Shown: positions 26,894 through 36,631 of the stretch, in pieces
Position numbering within the stretch: the stretch's first letter is position 1
Layout: each line of letters begins with the position of its first letter
NCBI GenBank assembly: GCA_900766195.1
Contig: CAAFUN010000033.1
Coordinates: forward strand, 43,614 to 107,613
Reading direction: 5' to 3'
DNA from: an uncultured Bacteroides sp.
GTDB lineage: Bacteria > Bacteroidota > Bacteroidia > Bacteroidales > Bacteroidaceae
Length of the DNA: 64,000 nt
Translations under genes and position numbers: made by a program
The notes under the pieces: model-generated
Told to the model about the DNA's origin: nothing
The model's input: only the letters and a program-made list of their open reading frames with translations
Databases searched by the model: none

Positions 26894-28756
26894 TCAATCT
26901 ACAGTGCTAGGCCAACCTTCTGTCTGAGTTAAACTATATCCTTTACTCTTATAAGTAGTGATCTGGTTCGTGCCGATAGGCGAAAGATACGGATTCACAT
27001 TAGGCACATTCAAGTAGGGCAAGCGACCAATAGTCTGTGCAGGATAGAAGAATCCATTCATTTTAGCTCCATTGGAACCATCATACACAATAAAGTTCCC
27101 ACTCTTATCCATCACTCTTAGTTTTCCCTTATTATCAGACTTCAACTGATCATTAGCATCTGTTTGAAAGTTAACCCATGTTCCCTTCAGTAAGTCTGCA
27201 TTTTTATCAGTATCCATATATTCCAGTTTCTTCCATCGTCTCAGATCAATGATACGAGAAAATTCAAAGGCAAACTCCATTCTTCTTTCACGTCTGATCT
27301 CCCACAAAAGAACAGGCACAGTAGCATCTCTTGCAGGATCATTAGGCAGATATGCTAATGACATAGGAGCAGTCTTAGTAACTCCCTGCGCAGCAGCCTC
27401 GGTAGCCAATGGACGATTACGGATCTTATTGATTGATATATCAATATCCGATTGTGAAACCGCATCTCCACCAATAGTAGCAAGTTCTGCTTTTGCTTCA
27501 ATCCAATTCAACAGCACCTCAGCGTAACGAAGTACCGGATAGCCCGTTACATTCTTCTCACCCTGAAAATCGGCTGCTGGTGCTCCTCCTGTTTTAAGAT
27601 AATCCAATGCACTGCGGGGTATAAACTTTGTTACATACAGATAGCTACTTTTTGACATAGGTGTAGGAGTGTTGAAGAAAGTAGCCTCGAAACGAGAGTC
27701 CCTCGTCTTAATAAGATTACTAAGTGAAAAATCACTTGCATTACTTAAAGAAGAAGTTTTCCAATCCTTACCATCTGTACAGATAAAGGCTTTTATCAAA
27801 TCGAGATTCGCCCCCATGTCAGTAGGTGAGTTCATATTACAATTAGATGCAATGGAATGCGTGATGCCTTTTCCTGCATCATACTTTCTATATAAAATGC
27901 AATCTTTATTACTGGTAAGATCAGTTGAACCAAATAAAGTACGGAAATCCGTAACAATATCATATTTTCCACTATTCATGACAAGTTCTGAAGACTCAAT
28001 AGCCAATCGAAAGAATTTTTCTGCACGTTCATTGTTAGCATAATAATACTTTTGCCAACTTGCTTCAATCAATGCCCACCTTGAAACAAGAGCAGCAACC
28101 ACATAACGGTTAACAAACTGAGAACCATCATTCAGGCGTACATTGGCCAAAGCATATTTAAAATCATCATAAACAGCATCCATCACCGTATTTCTGGGAG
28201 TGCGTCCCTTGTATAGCTCTTTCAAGTCTGTATTCTTTATTTCTCGGTCATAATATGGGACATCACCAAAGACATTCACGAGACGAGCATACTCCAATGC
28301 TCTAAAAAAACGACCAACACCTACCCAATGATTAAATTCCTCACTTGTCAATGTATTCTGCATTAACCCTGTAACACGGTCAATCATTACATTGGCCTTC
28401 CTTATCCAAGCAAAGTTCCAGGTAGGGCCGGTAAATTGGCTTTCCCACATCATATCAAGAGAAGTACTTCCTTTCGAAGTAGGTACTGAACTCGTAAATT
28501 GACCTTGGGTACCTAAAATTACCGCATTATCATTAAACATATAATTGGCATTGGGAGCATACGTAGTCTCATATTTTACGCCATAACCTACAAAGAAGTA
28601 TGAATAAAATGCGTTAGCATACAAACGTACTTTATCTTCATTAGTCCAATACGAATCATCCTCGGCAGTAGTCAGTGATGGCCGATCAAGAACATCATTA
28701 CAGTTTGTGAACAGTAAAGAAATTCCGGCTAAAATTACAAATATTTTAAGTCTCAT
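26894..28756 (-). CDS. SusD/RagB-like outer-membrane lipoprotein
   Basis: A 620-residue SusD homologue with a lipoprotein signal (LFTNC, Cys19). It forms the lid of the SusC channel and binds glycan at the surface. Family features are an N-terminal DRPSLTTAEDDSYWTNEDKVRLYANAF-type start (helical TPR part), WAFIRKAN-like FAWIRKANVMIDRV near residue 117, VGVGRFFRALEYARLVNVFGDVPYY split around residue 150, and a C-terminal RRERRMEFAFEFSRIIDLRRW split around residue 495. It starts 12 bases after susC, the standard tandem. The ligand cannot be read from sequence. Confidence 0.95.
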   Translation of the reverse strand: MRLKIFVILAGISLLFTNCNDVLDRPSLTTAEDDSYWTNEDKVRLYANAFYSYFFVGYGVKYETTYAPNANYMFNDNAVILGTQGQFTSSVPTSKGSTSLDMMWESQFTGPTWNFAWIRKANVMIDRVTGLMQNTLTSEEFNHWVGVGRFFRALEYARLVNVFGDVPYYDREIKNTDLKELYKGRTPRNTVMDAVYDDFKYALANVRLNDGSQFVNRYVVAALVSRWALIEASWQKYYYANNERAEKFFRLAIESSELVMNSGKYDIVTDFRTLFGSTDLTSNKDCILYRKYDAGKGITHSIASNCNMNSPTDMGANLDLIKAFICTDGKDWKTSSLSNASDFSLSNLIKTRDSRFEATFFNTPTPMSKSSYLYVTKFIPRSALDYLKTGGAPAADFQGEKNVTGYPVLRYAEVLLNWIEAKAELATIGGDAVSQSDIDISINKIRNRPLATEAAAQGVTKTAPMSLAYLPNDPARDATVPVLLWEIRRERRMEFAFEFSRIIDLRRWKKLEYMDTDKNADLLKGTWVNFQTDANDQLKSDNKGKLRVMDKSGNFIVYDGSNGAKMNGFFYPAQTIGRLPYLNVPNVNPYLSPIGTNQITTYKSKGYSLTQTEGWPSTVD

Positions 28757-28768
28757 AATTATCTTATT

Positions 28769-31700
28769 TTAGAAAGTTAGTTGAACGCCACATGATAAAG
28801 ATTTAAAAATAGGTGTACCAGTACCCGTACGTCCCAAATTATAGTTATCACTAAACATAGAATATCCCGAGACAGCTTCCGGATCAATAGGTAAGCCCCT
28901 CAATTTATCGAACGTGAAGAAGTTTTCTAAAGACATGTAAACTCTAGCTTTAGAAAGACTAATTTTCTTAAGTAGATTTGTAGGCACGGAATAACCTAAT
29001 ATGATATTTTTAATTCTCAGATATGACATGTCCAATAAGTATTGACTTTGGCGTTGCATACTAAAGCCTGTATCACTACCTCCCAAGTCCCAAGCTCTGG
29101 GATAGAATGCATTAGTGTTATCCTCAGTCCAATAATCTTTGGTAAAGGTTTTAGGAAGAGCACCCTCTTTCGCATTGTAGCCAGGAATAGCTAATTGCCC
29201 GCTACCCCAAATCTTACGTTTGCCTATACCTTGGAAAAAGATAGAGAAATCAAACCCTTTATAATCAGCACCCAATCTGAAGCTATATTCATAACGAGGC
29301 GTAGTATTACCAATAACCTTTTGGTCACCGGGATCTCCATTAGTCCCAGATCCTGGAGTGATATACCCATCTCCATCTAAATCTACAAATTTTACATCAC
29401 CAGGTGCAAAAATCAGTTTGTCACCATTTTCATAATGAACTTGATATACAGGATAAGGTGAAGTTTGCTTATTAGTAACACGAGCAGTACCTTTATAAAT
29501 TACAGTTGTCTTCACTATTTTGCCATCGGCTCCATAAACAAAGTCTTCTTTCTGGAATAATCTGTCTGTTACCAAGCCGTAAATATCTCCAAAACGTCTT
29601 CCTGTAGAATACTGGTTGCTAAGTTCACGATCTTCCCAATTAGTAAGATAATCGGCTCCTCGAGTTATCATAGTGGTAGCATCAGATAAAGATGCCATAG
29701 CATTTACACGCAGTCCATTAGCAAAACGATGCTGAAAATCCACAGACAATTCCCAACCTTTAGTTCTCAAACTGCCATAGTTTCCCTTAGGAGCAGTAGT
29801 ACCAAGAGTGACAGGAAGACTTTCGCCTGGAATAATCATGTTTTTTGTATCGCGTTGATACCAGTCAAAAGTTACTCCCAACTGATTTTTGAAGAATCTA
29901 AGATCAACACCCAAATCTAACGTCTCTATAGTTTGCCAACCAATATTAGCATCAACCAATGACGGTGTACCAAACAATGGAACTTTGTTATTTGATCCAT
30001 CCAGCCATGTCGATTCTCCATTGCTTAAGACAGACTTATACAACGTATTTGAGACAGTTTGATCACCAATACTTCCCCATGACATTCTTAATTTACCAAA
30101 ACTCAGAATATTCTCAATTGGTTTCATGAATGATTCATTAGTAAAAGCCCATCCTCCAGAAAAAGAGGGGAACCACCTCCAACGCAAATCACTAGGAAAT
30201 TTAGATGAGCCGTCACGACGTAAGTTTATTTCAGCAAAATATCTATCTTTAAAAGCGTAATTTATACGACCAAAGAAGCCCAACTGCGCTTCCCAATTCC
30301 GATCCCCCTCAATAAATTGATCTCCGGAAGCCAATGGAAACTGAGGATTATGCATGTCGATCAGATTTGTTTTTTTCCCCGTATACGAACTCCATTTATT
30401 TGTCACTCTGTTCATTCCAAGCATAAACTTGAAATTATGTTCTTGTTCTTTCCCTAACAACAAATTGTAGGTTGTATATACATTAAACGTATTGTTGTCT
30501 ACTGCCTTATTATAATTCTGCACAGCTGAAATAGTATTGTTTGAATAATACTTCTGCATTGGAAAACTATATGCCGGTATTCCGCCTGTATCCACCACTT
30601 CACCCTGCTCATTAACATAAACCTGACTACCATTTTCAGTCCATAAAACAGGCGAGTACCATGTCTGCCCTGCATTATATTCCATTACCGATGAATTCTG
30701 ATCTACAGTCTGTCTATCATAGGTATAATCAAATTTAACATCCCAATTTTTAGTGAGATTCAGTGTAAAACCTAAGTTCACATTGTAGTATTTATTTTGT
30801 AAATTGTCAGCATTAGAAGCTCCAACCTCATAAGAAGGTTCTCTTAGCGGATTGCCATTTTCTTTCACTCCCATAGGCATAAGCGGACTCCAACGGTATA
30901 AATAAAGCCAAGGATCAGCAGATGTTGTCCCAACGCCAGGATAACGTTTGTTACGATCAGAATAAATGGATCCTCCCCGTATCGTCAAATATTTGTTAAT
31001 CTCTGAAGTTATATTGACAGAAGCATTATATCGTTTAAAGTCATCATGCTGCGCAGCTCTTGACATTCCACTTTGATCTAAAAGACCTAATCCTATATTA
31101 TAAGCAGTTTTTCCTGACTTGCCATTTACAGAAAGGTTATGAGTCATAGTAGGCGCCCAATTTCTAATCATTGACTTGGCGCCATCATAAATTCGATATC
31201 CATATTTATCGGTTCCGTCAAAGTACCAGTCACGGCCATATAGTACAGGGTCATTGTATTTTACTTTTCCACCATATTGTTCCTGCCACTGAATAGCTTT
31301 TTCCAAACTTTCACGATTGATTCGCCAAAATCCGCCTGCGGGCATTGTTCCTCCTCTATTATCCTGAGCATCTATAGTATACCTTAATGCATTTATACCT
31401 CCTATTTCTATTTTCTTTGCAGGATCTTGCCAAGAGAAATTATTGGAATAGCTGACTTCAAACTTTTCACTCTGAGTACCAGACTTCGTCGTAATTAAAA
31501 TAACACCAAACGCAGCTTTCGAACCATAAATGGAAGAAGAGGCAGCATCTTTCAGTACAGAAATTGACTGAACATCATCAGGATTTACCATCTGTATGCT
31601 TGGTATTTCCACATTATCCAATAATATTAGCGGAGTATTATTACCTGAAAGAGAACCTATCTGACCACGTATCTTTATCTGCGGATCCGAGCCAATTTCT

Positions 31701-32239
31701 CCCGTTGGGACGGTAACATTAACACCGGCAACAGCCCCTTGCAATCCTCTACCCACATCAGCAATAGGACGGCTATCTAAAGTCTTATTCACATCTACCG
31801 TAGCAACAGCACCTGTCAAGTTGGCTTTCTTCTGAGTACCATAACCGACTACTACAACTTCGTCTAACAGCTCACTATCCTCTTTCAGTACAATTTTCAT
31901 TGTTCGTGTAGCTTTTACCTCCAAAGTTTGGTAACCTATAAAAGAGATTTTTAGCATAGCCCCTACAGATACTTTTAAAGAGAACTTTCCGTCAATATCA
32001 GTAATACCCCCATTAGCAGTACCTTTTTCCACTACACTAGCACCGATGATTGGCTCACCTTTCGCGTCAACTACAAGCCCTGTAATAGTTACAGCTTGCA
32101 TTTGTTCCGTCACTTCATAACTGCTTGATACAGTTGCAGCGGCTATAGCATGACTACTACCCAAAAATAGTGTAGTTAGTGCCATTGCCGTAAGGTATTT
32201 GCCATAAGCAAATCCTCGTCTCTTACGATCTTCATTCAT
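28769..32239 (-). CDS. SusC/RagA-like TonB-dependent outer-membrane transporter
   Basis: A 1156-residue SusC homologue. Order: signal sequence (about residues 10-36), a carboxypeptidase-regulatory-like Ig domain (residues 52-118: GLVVDAKGEPIIGASV, FIGYQT), a TonB-box-like DEVVVVGYG (126-134), plug domain (GAVAGVNVT, DDVQSISVLKDAASSSIYGSKAAFG), and a 22-strand beta-barrel ending in an aromatic-terminated strand (GVQLTF). There is no STN domain, so it does not signal through an anti-sigma factor. It would import oligosaccharides with the adjacent SusD. No HTCS, SusR-type or ECF regulator is encoded nearby. Confidence 0.96.
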   Translation of the reverse strand: MNEDRKRRGFAYGKYLTAMALTTLFLGSSHAIAAATVSSSYEVTEQMQAVTITGLVVDAKGEPIIGASVVEKGTANGGITDIDGKFSLKVSVGAMLKISFIGYQTLEVKATRTMKIVLKEDSELLDEVVVVGYGTQKKANLTGAVATVDVNKTLDSRPIADVGRGLQGAVAGVNVTVPTGEIGSDPQIKIRGQIGSLSGNNTPLILLDNVEIPSIQMVNPDDVQSISVLKDAASSSIYGSKAAFGVILITTKSGTQSEKFEVSYSNNFSWQDPAKKIEIGGINALRYTIDAQDNRGGTMPAGGFWRINRESLEKAIQWQEQYGGKVKYNDPVLYGRDWYFDGTDKYGYRIYDGAKSMIRNWAPTMTHNLSVNGKSGKTAYNIGLGLLDQSGMSRAAQHDDFKRYNASVNITSEINKYLTIRGGSIYSDRNKRYPGVGTTSADPWLYLYRWSPLMPMGVKENGNPLREPSYEVGASNADNLQNKYYNVNLGFTLNLTKNWDVKFDYTYDRQTVDQNSSVMEYNAGQTWYSPVLWTENGSQVYVNEQGEVVDTGGIPAYSFPMQKYYSNNTISAVQNYNKAVDNNTFNVYTTYNLLLGKEQEHNFKFMLGMNRVTNKWSSYTGKKTNLIDMHNPQFPLASGDQFIEGDRNWEAQLGFFGRINYAFKDRYFAEINLRRDGSSKFPSDLRWRWFPSFSGGWAFTNESFMKPIENILSFGKLRMSWGSIGDQTVSNTLYKSVLSNGESTWLDGSNNKVPLFGTPSLVDANIGWQTIETLDLGVDLRFFKNQLGVTFDWYQRDTKNMIIPGESLPVTLGTTAPKGNYGSLRTKGWELSVDFQHRFANGLRVNAMASLSDATTMITRGADYLTNWEDRELSNQYSTGRRFGDIYGLVTDRLFQKEDFVYGADGKIVKTTVIYKGTARVTNKQTSPYPVYQVHYENGDKLIFAPGDVKFVDLDGDGYITPGSGTNGDPGDQKVIGNTTPRYEYSFRLGADYKGFDFSIFFQGIGKRKIWGSGQLAIPGYNAKEGALPKTFTKDYWTEDNTNAFYPRAWDLGGSDTGFSMQRQSQYLLDMSYLRIKNIILGYSVPTNLLKKISLSKARVYMSLENFFTFDKLRGLPIDPEAVSGYSMFSDNYNLGRTGTGTPIFKSLSCGVQLTF

Positions 32240-32634
32240 AAATGATTGATGATTTTGTTGTTTTTTTCTTAATAAATAAAACTAAAAAATACAGATTGAT
32301 TATAAGGAACCGTATATTATTCCTTAATATAAGCGAGACTATACAGATATATGTTCCATAGGCATTTTTTCTAATTCTGTTAGCTTATCTTCCATCACAC
32401 ACCAAAAATATATTAATACAGAAGAATACACTCTTCCTTATTAGATGCTTATTTTAATTTTGTTGGTTGTCTAAGAGATAAATCTGCGACTAGCAAAGGC
32501 TGTGAACTTTTGTTTTATTCACTAATAACAAAGATATTAATTATTTTTATATAGAGAACATTAATTTAATATTTTTTATGTTTATATATAATATTTCACA
32601 TTATAAAATAAACATTACCTTCAAAAACAAATGA
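32240..32634. other. Intergenic region between susC and the first kinase gene
   Basis: 395 AT-rich bases. They hold a -7 element on the minus strand (32529-32536) and a short inverted repeat AAGGAA/TTCCTT (32304-32309 and 32320-32325). Both neighbours are on the minus strand, and the kinase gene lies upstream of susC. I see no small gene here. Confidence 0.55.
32529..32536 (-). promoter_or_regulatory. Candidate -7 promoter element of susC
   Basis: Minus strand TATCTTTG, about 290 bases before the susC ATG. It would give a long leader, and no -33 partner is seen. Confidence 0.4.
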
Positions 32635-33483
32635 TTAAGGTTCTTCAATATTCAAAGCGTGAAATCCAATAAGTCCATTCATCGGTGTTTCCTCTATAAC
32701 ATCTAGGATAACCCCAAATGTACTAGCAACTTCACGCAACATATCGGCATAGCTATATGCCAAAGACCCTACAAAGCGAATGGGATAATTTTTATAATCA
32801 TATTGAGAAACACATCGTTCAAAGAAACTTTCCAGATTATTTATAACCAGATTATAGACATAATCATTATTAATGTAGTCTGCAAGAAAATAAGATAAAG
32901 TAGATAAAAAACGATTAGGAAAAGGGCGGTTATAAACTGACTCCATCACTTCATTGGGGCTAATACGAAATTTATCAAAAAAATCAGAAGCAATATCTTT
33001 GGGCGCCAAGCCTTTCAACACATCCGAAAGAAACAATTTACCTAATACGGCTCCACTTCCTTCATCTCCTAATATATACCCTCCTGCCCTTACATTTTTT
33101 GCTATTATTTTGCCATCATAAAAGCAAGAATTGGAACCAGTTCCCAAAATACATGCAATACCAGCATCACATTTAAATAACCCTCTGGCAGCAGCCAGTA
33201 AGTCACTTTCTACTTGAATAGGCGTTTTGAATTGAGCAACAAGTGATGCCCCCAAAATATTTTTCTTTTCATGGGATGAACATCCTGCTCCATAATAATA
33301 TACTTGTTCCAGTTTTTTCTTAAAGAAAGATTCTGGCAGCCCCAAACGAACACTCCGGCTAATTTCTCGTCGGGTTTGAAAGAAAGGATTAAGTCCCTCA
33401 GTAAATACACGTTGTACTACATTATTATCTTCTACCAAAGCCCATTCTGTGCGTGTTGAACCGCTTTCTGCAATCAGTTTCAT
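32635..33483 (-). CDS. BadF/BadG-family amino-sugar kinase (paralogue of the MurK-like kinase at 53.4 kb)
   Basis: An ASKHA-fold kinase of about 282 residues. It has the phosphate-1 loop AESGSTRTEW at the N-terminus, YYGAGCSS, ILGTGSNSC (about residues 106-114) and GYILGDEGSGA (about residues 131-141), as in GlcNAc/MurNAc kinases of the BadF/BadG/BcrA/BcrD family. It is clearly related along its length to the kinase encoded next to murQ in this window. The start at 33483 is chosen because a promoter lies at 33508-33537; the in-frame ATG at 33510 would precede the transcript. It probably phosphorylates GlcNAc or MurNAc released inside the cell. Confidence 0.85.
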   Translation of the reverse strand: MKLIAESGSTRTEWALVEDNNVVQRVFTEGLNPFFQTRREISRSVRLGLPESFFKKKLEQVYYYGAGCSSHEKKNILGASLVAQFKTPIQVESDLLAAARGLFKCDAGIACILGTGSNSCFYDGKIIAKNVRAGGYILGDEGSGAVLGKLFLSDVLKGLAPKDIASDFFDKFRISPNEVMESVYNRPFPNRFLSTLSYFLADYINNDYVYNLVINNLESFFERCVSQYDYKNYPIRFVGSLAYSYADMLREVASTFGVILDVIEETPMNGLIGFHALNIEEP

Positions 33484-33507
33484 ATCTACCATATTTAGAT
33501 TTGCATA

Positions 33508-33537
33508 CAAATATATAGTTTTTTTTAATACTCCAAA
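33508..33537 (-). promoter_or_regulatory. Promoter of the first kinase gene
   Basis: Minus strand TTTG (33534-33537), 18-base gap, then TATATTTG (33508-33515). Transcription would start near 33500, just before the ATG at 33483. Confidence 0.62.
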
Positions 33538-33838
33538 GCAAAAGATACTAAAATACCAGAGATAAAATAATACAGTTGCTACATTTGCTTTATTCTGTTC
33601 TTTATTTCCTTTTCATATGGTTTTCGTTTGACTCTTATTGCATTCATGTAGTCCTTCAACTATTGCACTATAAAGAAAGAACAACAGAATCATTAATGAA
33701 AAGAGCCTATCTTCTAACCGGATAAAGGAAAAGTGTTTGATAAAGACAGAAATGAAAAAGAAATAAAATACAAAGAAAGAATTGAGAAAAACAAGATATT
33801 TGCAAAATATTAATTATATTTCTAAAAATATCAAAACT

Positions 33839-33872
33839 TTTGTTTTTGATATTAAAATAAAACATATCTTTG
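33839..33872 (+). promoter_or_regulatory. Promoter of the plus-strand murein operon
   Basis: -7 element TATCTTTG (33865-33872), with candidate -33 TTTG at 33839-33842 (gap 22) or 33845-33848 (gap 16). It is followed 32 bases later by the NamZ ATG. Confidence 0.6.
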
Positions 33873-33904
33873 TTTCTATAAACTCCCCTTAAGATAATAG
33901 TATT

Positions 33905-35071
33905 ATGAAGAAGCTATTGCTTGTAGCCCTTATTTTATGCAGTTCTCTTTTATGCCAAGCACAAGGAGAACGGATAATTCCCGGCGATGAACAAACAACT
34001 ACCTATTTCCCTCTTTTGAAAGAAAAGCGGATTGCAGTATTCTCAAACCATACAGGAATGATAGGCGACAAACATTTGTTGGACATCTTATTGGAGAATA
34101 AATTCAAAGTTACCGCTATTTTTTCACCGGAGCATGGATTCCGGGGAGATGCTGATGCAGGAGAGCATGTATCCAGTTCTGTAGACGCAAAAACCGGAGT
34201 ACCTATTTTATCCTTGTATGATGGCAAAGATAAGAGGCCAAGCGAAACTTCCATGCGTAAATTTGATATTCTTTTAGTGGATATTCAGGATGTAGGATTA
34301 CGCTATTACACCTATTATATAACAATGTGTAGATTGATGGATGCATGTGCCGAATATCATAAGAAGGTATTAATACTAGATCGTCCCAATCCAAACGGAC
34401 ATTATGTGGATGGGCCTATCTTGGATATGAAATATAAATCGGGAGTGGGATGGCTTCCAATACCTATCGTACATGGCATGACTCTGGGAGAACTGGCTTT
34501 GATGGTAAATGGTGAAAAATGGCTGCCGGAATCACGTAAGTGTGATGTAACAGTTGTCAAATGCAAGAATTATACACACCAAACAAAGTATATTCTCCCC
34601 ATTCCTCCTTCGCCCAACTTGCCGAACATGAAATCAATCTATCTCTATCCGTCGACATGCTATTTCGAGGCTACCCCTGTTAGCCTAGGTAGAGGCACAA
34701 CCCTTCCCTTTCAAATATATGGGCATCCGGATATGAGTGGATATGACTATAGCTTCACACCACGAAGCATACCCGGAGCAAAGAATCCGCCTCAATTAAA
34801 TAAGCTATGCTACGGAGTGAACTTGAGCACAATGAGCGACGATGAGATATGGACAAAAGGTGTGGATTTGAGTTATGTAATCAACGCGTATAGGAATTTG
34901 AATATAGGCGATAAGTTTTTCTACAATTCATTTGAGAAACTTGTGGGAAGAGACTATATCCGCAAAATGATTGAAGAAGGAAAGAGTGCCACTGAAATTA
35001 AAGCAATGTGGAAAGATGATGTAGAAAAATTCAAAGAACAACGTAAACCGTACTTATTATACAAAGAATAG
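33905..35071 (+). CDS. namZ: NamZ-like exo-beta-N-acetylmuramidase (DUF1343), first copy
   Basis: A 388-residue DUF1343 protein with a cleavable signal peptide ending LCQAQG (about residue 21), so it is periplasmic. Family members (B. subtilis NamZ, Tannerella NamZ1/NamZ2) release MurNAc from the non-reducing end of peptidoglycan fragments. The active-site region FSPEHGFRGDADAGEH is present (E76, H77), along with DIQDVGLRYYTY and LDRPNPNG. It begins the plus-strand series with its own promoter. A second, divergent copy lies at 47.7 kb; the two may differ in substrate length or stem-peptide tolerance, as reported for the Tannerella pair. Confidence 0.92.
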   Translation: MKKLLLVALILCSSLLCQAQGERIIPGDEQTTTYFPLLKEKRIAVFSNHTGMIGDKHLLDILLENKFKVTAIFSPEHGFRGDADAGEHVSSSVDAKTGVPILSLYDGKDKRPSETSMRKFDILLVDIQDVGLRYYTYYITMCRLMDACAEYHKKVLILDRPNPNGHYVDGPILDMKYKSGVGWLPIPIVHGMTLGELALMVNGEKWLPESRKCDVTVVKCKNYTHQTKYILPIPPSPNLPNMKSIYLYPSTCYFEATPVSLGRGTTLPFQIYGHPDMSGYDYSFTPRSIPGAKNPPQLNKLCYGVNLSTMSDDEIWTKGVDLSYVINAYRNLNIGDKFFYNSFEKLVGRDYIRKMIEEGKSATEIKAMWKDDVEKFKEQRKPYLLYKE

Positions 35072-35159
35072 AGCCCTCGCCTTTACAAGGAGGAATAACA
35101 AAAAAGTAAGATAAAAACGTTTTATACATGTTTTAACTTAAAAGCAAATTAATCTATCT

Positions 35160-36614
35160 ATGAGTCCTACAGTTGTTATCATTACTATCATCGCATACTT
35201 TGTGATTTTATTCACAGTATCCTACATCGCTGGAAGAAAAGCTGATAATGCTGGTTTCTTTGTTGGCAATCGAAAATCATCATGGTATGTTGTCGCTTTT
35301 GCCATGATAGGTTCCAGCATATCCGGCGTTACTTATGTATCCGTACCGGGTATGGTAGCAATAAGTAATTTCGGTTATTTACAGATGGTAATGGGATTTG
35401 TTGCAGGTCAGTTTATCATAGCTTTTATCCTCGTACCTCTATTCTATAAAATGAATCTCGTCTCCATATACGAGTATTTGGAAAACCGTTTCGGAGTATC
35501 ATCTTACCGGACAGGGGCTTGGTTCTTCTTTATATCGAAAATGCTGGGAGCTGCCGTACGACTCTTTCTTGTTTGTCTTACTCTACAGTTGCTAGTGTTC
35601 CAACCTCTAGGACTTCCCTTCTTGCTCAATGTGATCATTACCGTAGCACTAGTTTGGTTATACACTTTTCAAGGAGGAGTTAAATCTCTTATTTGGACGG
35701 ACTCGCTGAAGACCTTCTGCCTTGTGGTATCAGTAGTGCTCTGCATTTGGTACATTGCTTCCGACCTCCAATTATCATTCAGCGGTGTAATAAAATCGGT
35801 AGCAGACAGCAATATGTCCCGCATTTTCTTTTTTGATGACGTCAATAGCAAGCAATACTTCCTTAAACAATTTCTTGCCGGTATATTCACTATGATTGCA
35901 ATGACAGGACTCGATCAAGACATGATGCAGCGGAATCTGAGTTGCAAGAATTTTAAAGATTCTCAGAAGAACATGATAACAAGCGGAGTCTTTCAACTCA
36001 TAGTAATCTTCATGTTTCTTGTACTCGGTACACTATTATACACATTTGCAGCCAATGCACACATACAAGTAGATAAAGGAGACAAGCTCTTTCCCATAAT
36101 AGCTACCGGAGGATACTTACCTGCCATTGTCGGCATTCTTTTCATTATTGGACTTATATCTTCCGCATACTCAGCGGCAGGTTCAGCACTCACAGCCTTA
36201 ACTACGTCGTTCACAGTAGACATATTGGGAACAAAGAACAGAAGTGAAAAAGAAGTAGTAAAGATACGTAAACAGGTACATATAGGAATGGCCATTATTA
36301 TGGGACTGGTAATTTATATATTCAACATCCTGAATAACACCAGTGTAATAGATGCGGTTTATATTCTAGCAAGTTACACCTATGGTCCTATTCTCGGGCT
36401 CTTTGCATTCGGCATATTCATGAAGCAATCTGTTCGCGACAAATACATTCCGCTTGTTGCAATCGCTTCGCCGCTTCTCTGCTTCATTCTACAAAAGAAC
36501 TCTGAAGCTTGGTTTAACGGATATAAATTCAGCTATGAATTACTGATATTCAACGCTCTGTTTACATTTGTTGGCTTATGTCTATTTATAAAAAAAGATA
36601 AAACGAACATTTAA
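35160..36614 (+). CDS. Sodium:solute symporter (SSS family)
   Basis: A 484-residue inner-membrane protein with about 13 hydrophobic segments and SSS features: GRKADNAGFFVGNRKSSWY after the first segment, AMIGSSISGVTYVSVPG (sodium-site helix region), GLDQDMMQRNLSCKN mid-protein, and SSAYSAAGSALTALTTSFTVD split around residue 340. It would carry a sugar or acid into the cytoplasm with Na+. Placed between NamZ and an amidase, the likely cargo is MurNAc, GlcNAc or a related amino sugar; this is inference only. The amidase gene starts 17 bases later. Confidence 0.9.
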   Translation: MSPTVVIITIIAYFVILFTVSYIAGRKADNAGFFVGNRKSSWYVVAFAMIGSSISGVTYVSVPGMVAISNFGYLQMVMGFVAGQFIIAFILVPLFYKMNLVSIYEYLENRFGVSSYRTGAWFFFISKMLGAAVRLFLVCLTLQLLVFQPLGLPFLLNVIITVALVWLYTFQGGVKSLIWTDSLKTFCLVVSVVLCIWYIASDLQLSFSGVIKSVADSNMSRIFFFDDVNSKQYFLKQFLAGIFTMIAMTGLDQDMMQRNLSCKNFKDSQKNMITSGVFQLIVIFMFLVLGTLLYTFAANAHIQVDKGDKLFPIIATGGYLPAIVGILFIIGLISSAYSAAGSALTALTTSFTVDILGTKNRSEKEVVKIRKQVHIGMAIIMGLVIYIFNILNNTSVIDAVYILASYTYGPILGLFAFGIFMKQSVRDKYIPLVAIASPLLCFILQKNSEAWFNGYKFSYELLIFNALFTFVGLCLFIKKDKTNI

Positions 36615-36631
36615 CTTAATACATCATCATC

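Larger units (their letters stand above)
33484..33904. other. Divergent control region of the murein locus
   Basis: About 420 AT-rich bases between the kinase (minus) and the first NamZ gene (plus), with a promoter at each end facing outwards. No regulator gene and no clear long operator palindrome is visible in between. Confidence 0.55.

Noticed and set aside
25331..32344. Shared 11-mer CGAGACTATAC at 25331-25341 and 32334-32344 near both ends of the susCD unit
   Set aside because: Many 11-mer pairs are expected by chance in a 64-kb window; only the local hairpin at 25332-25375 is reported.
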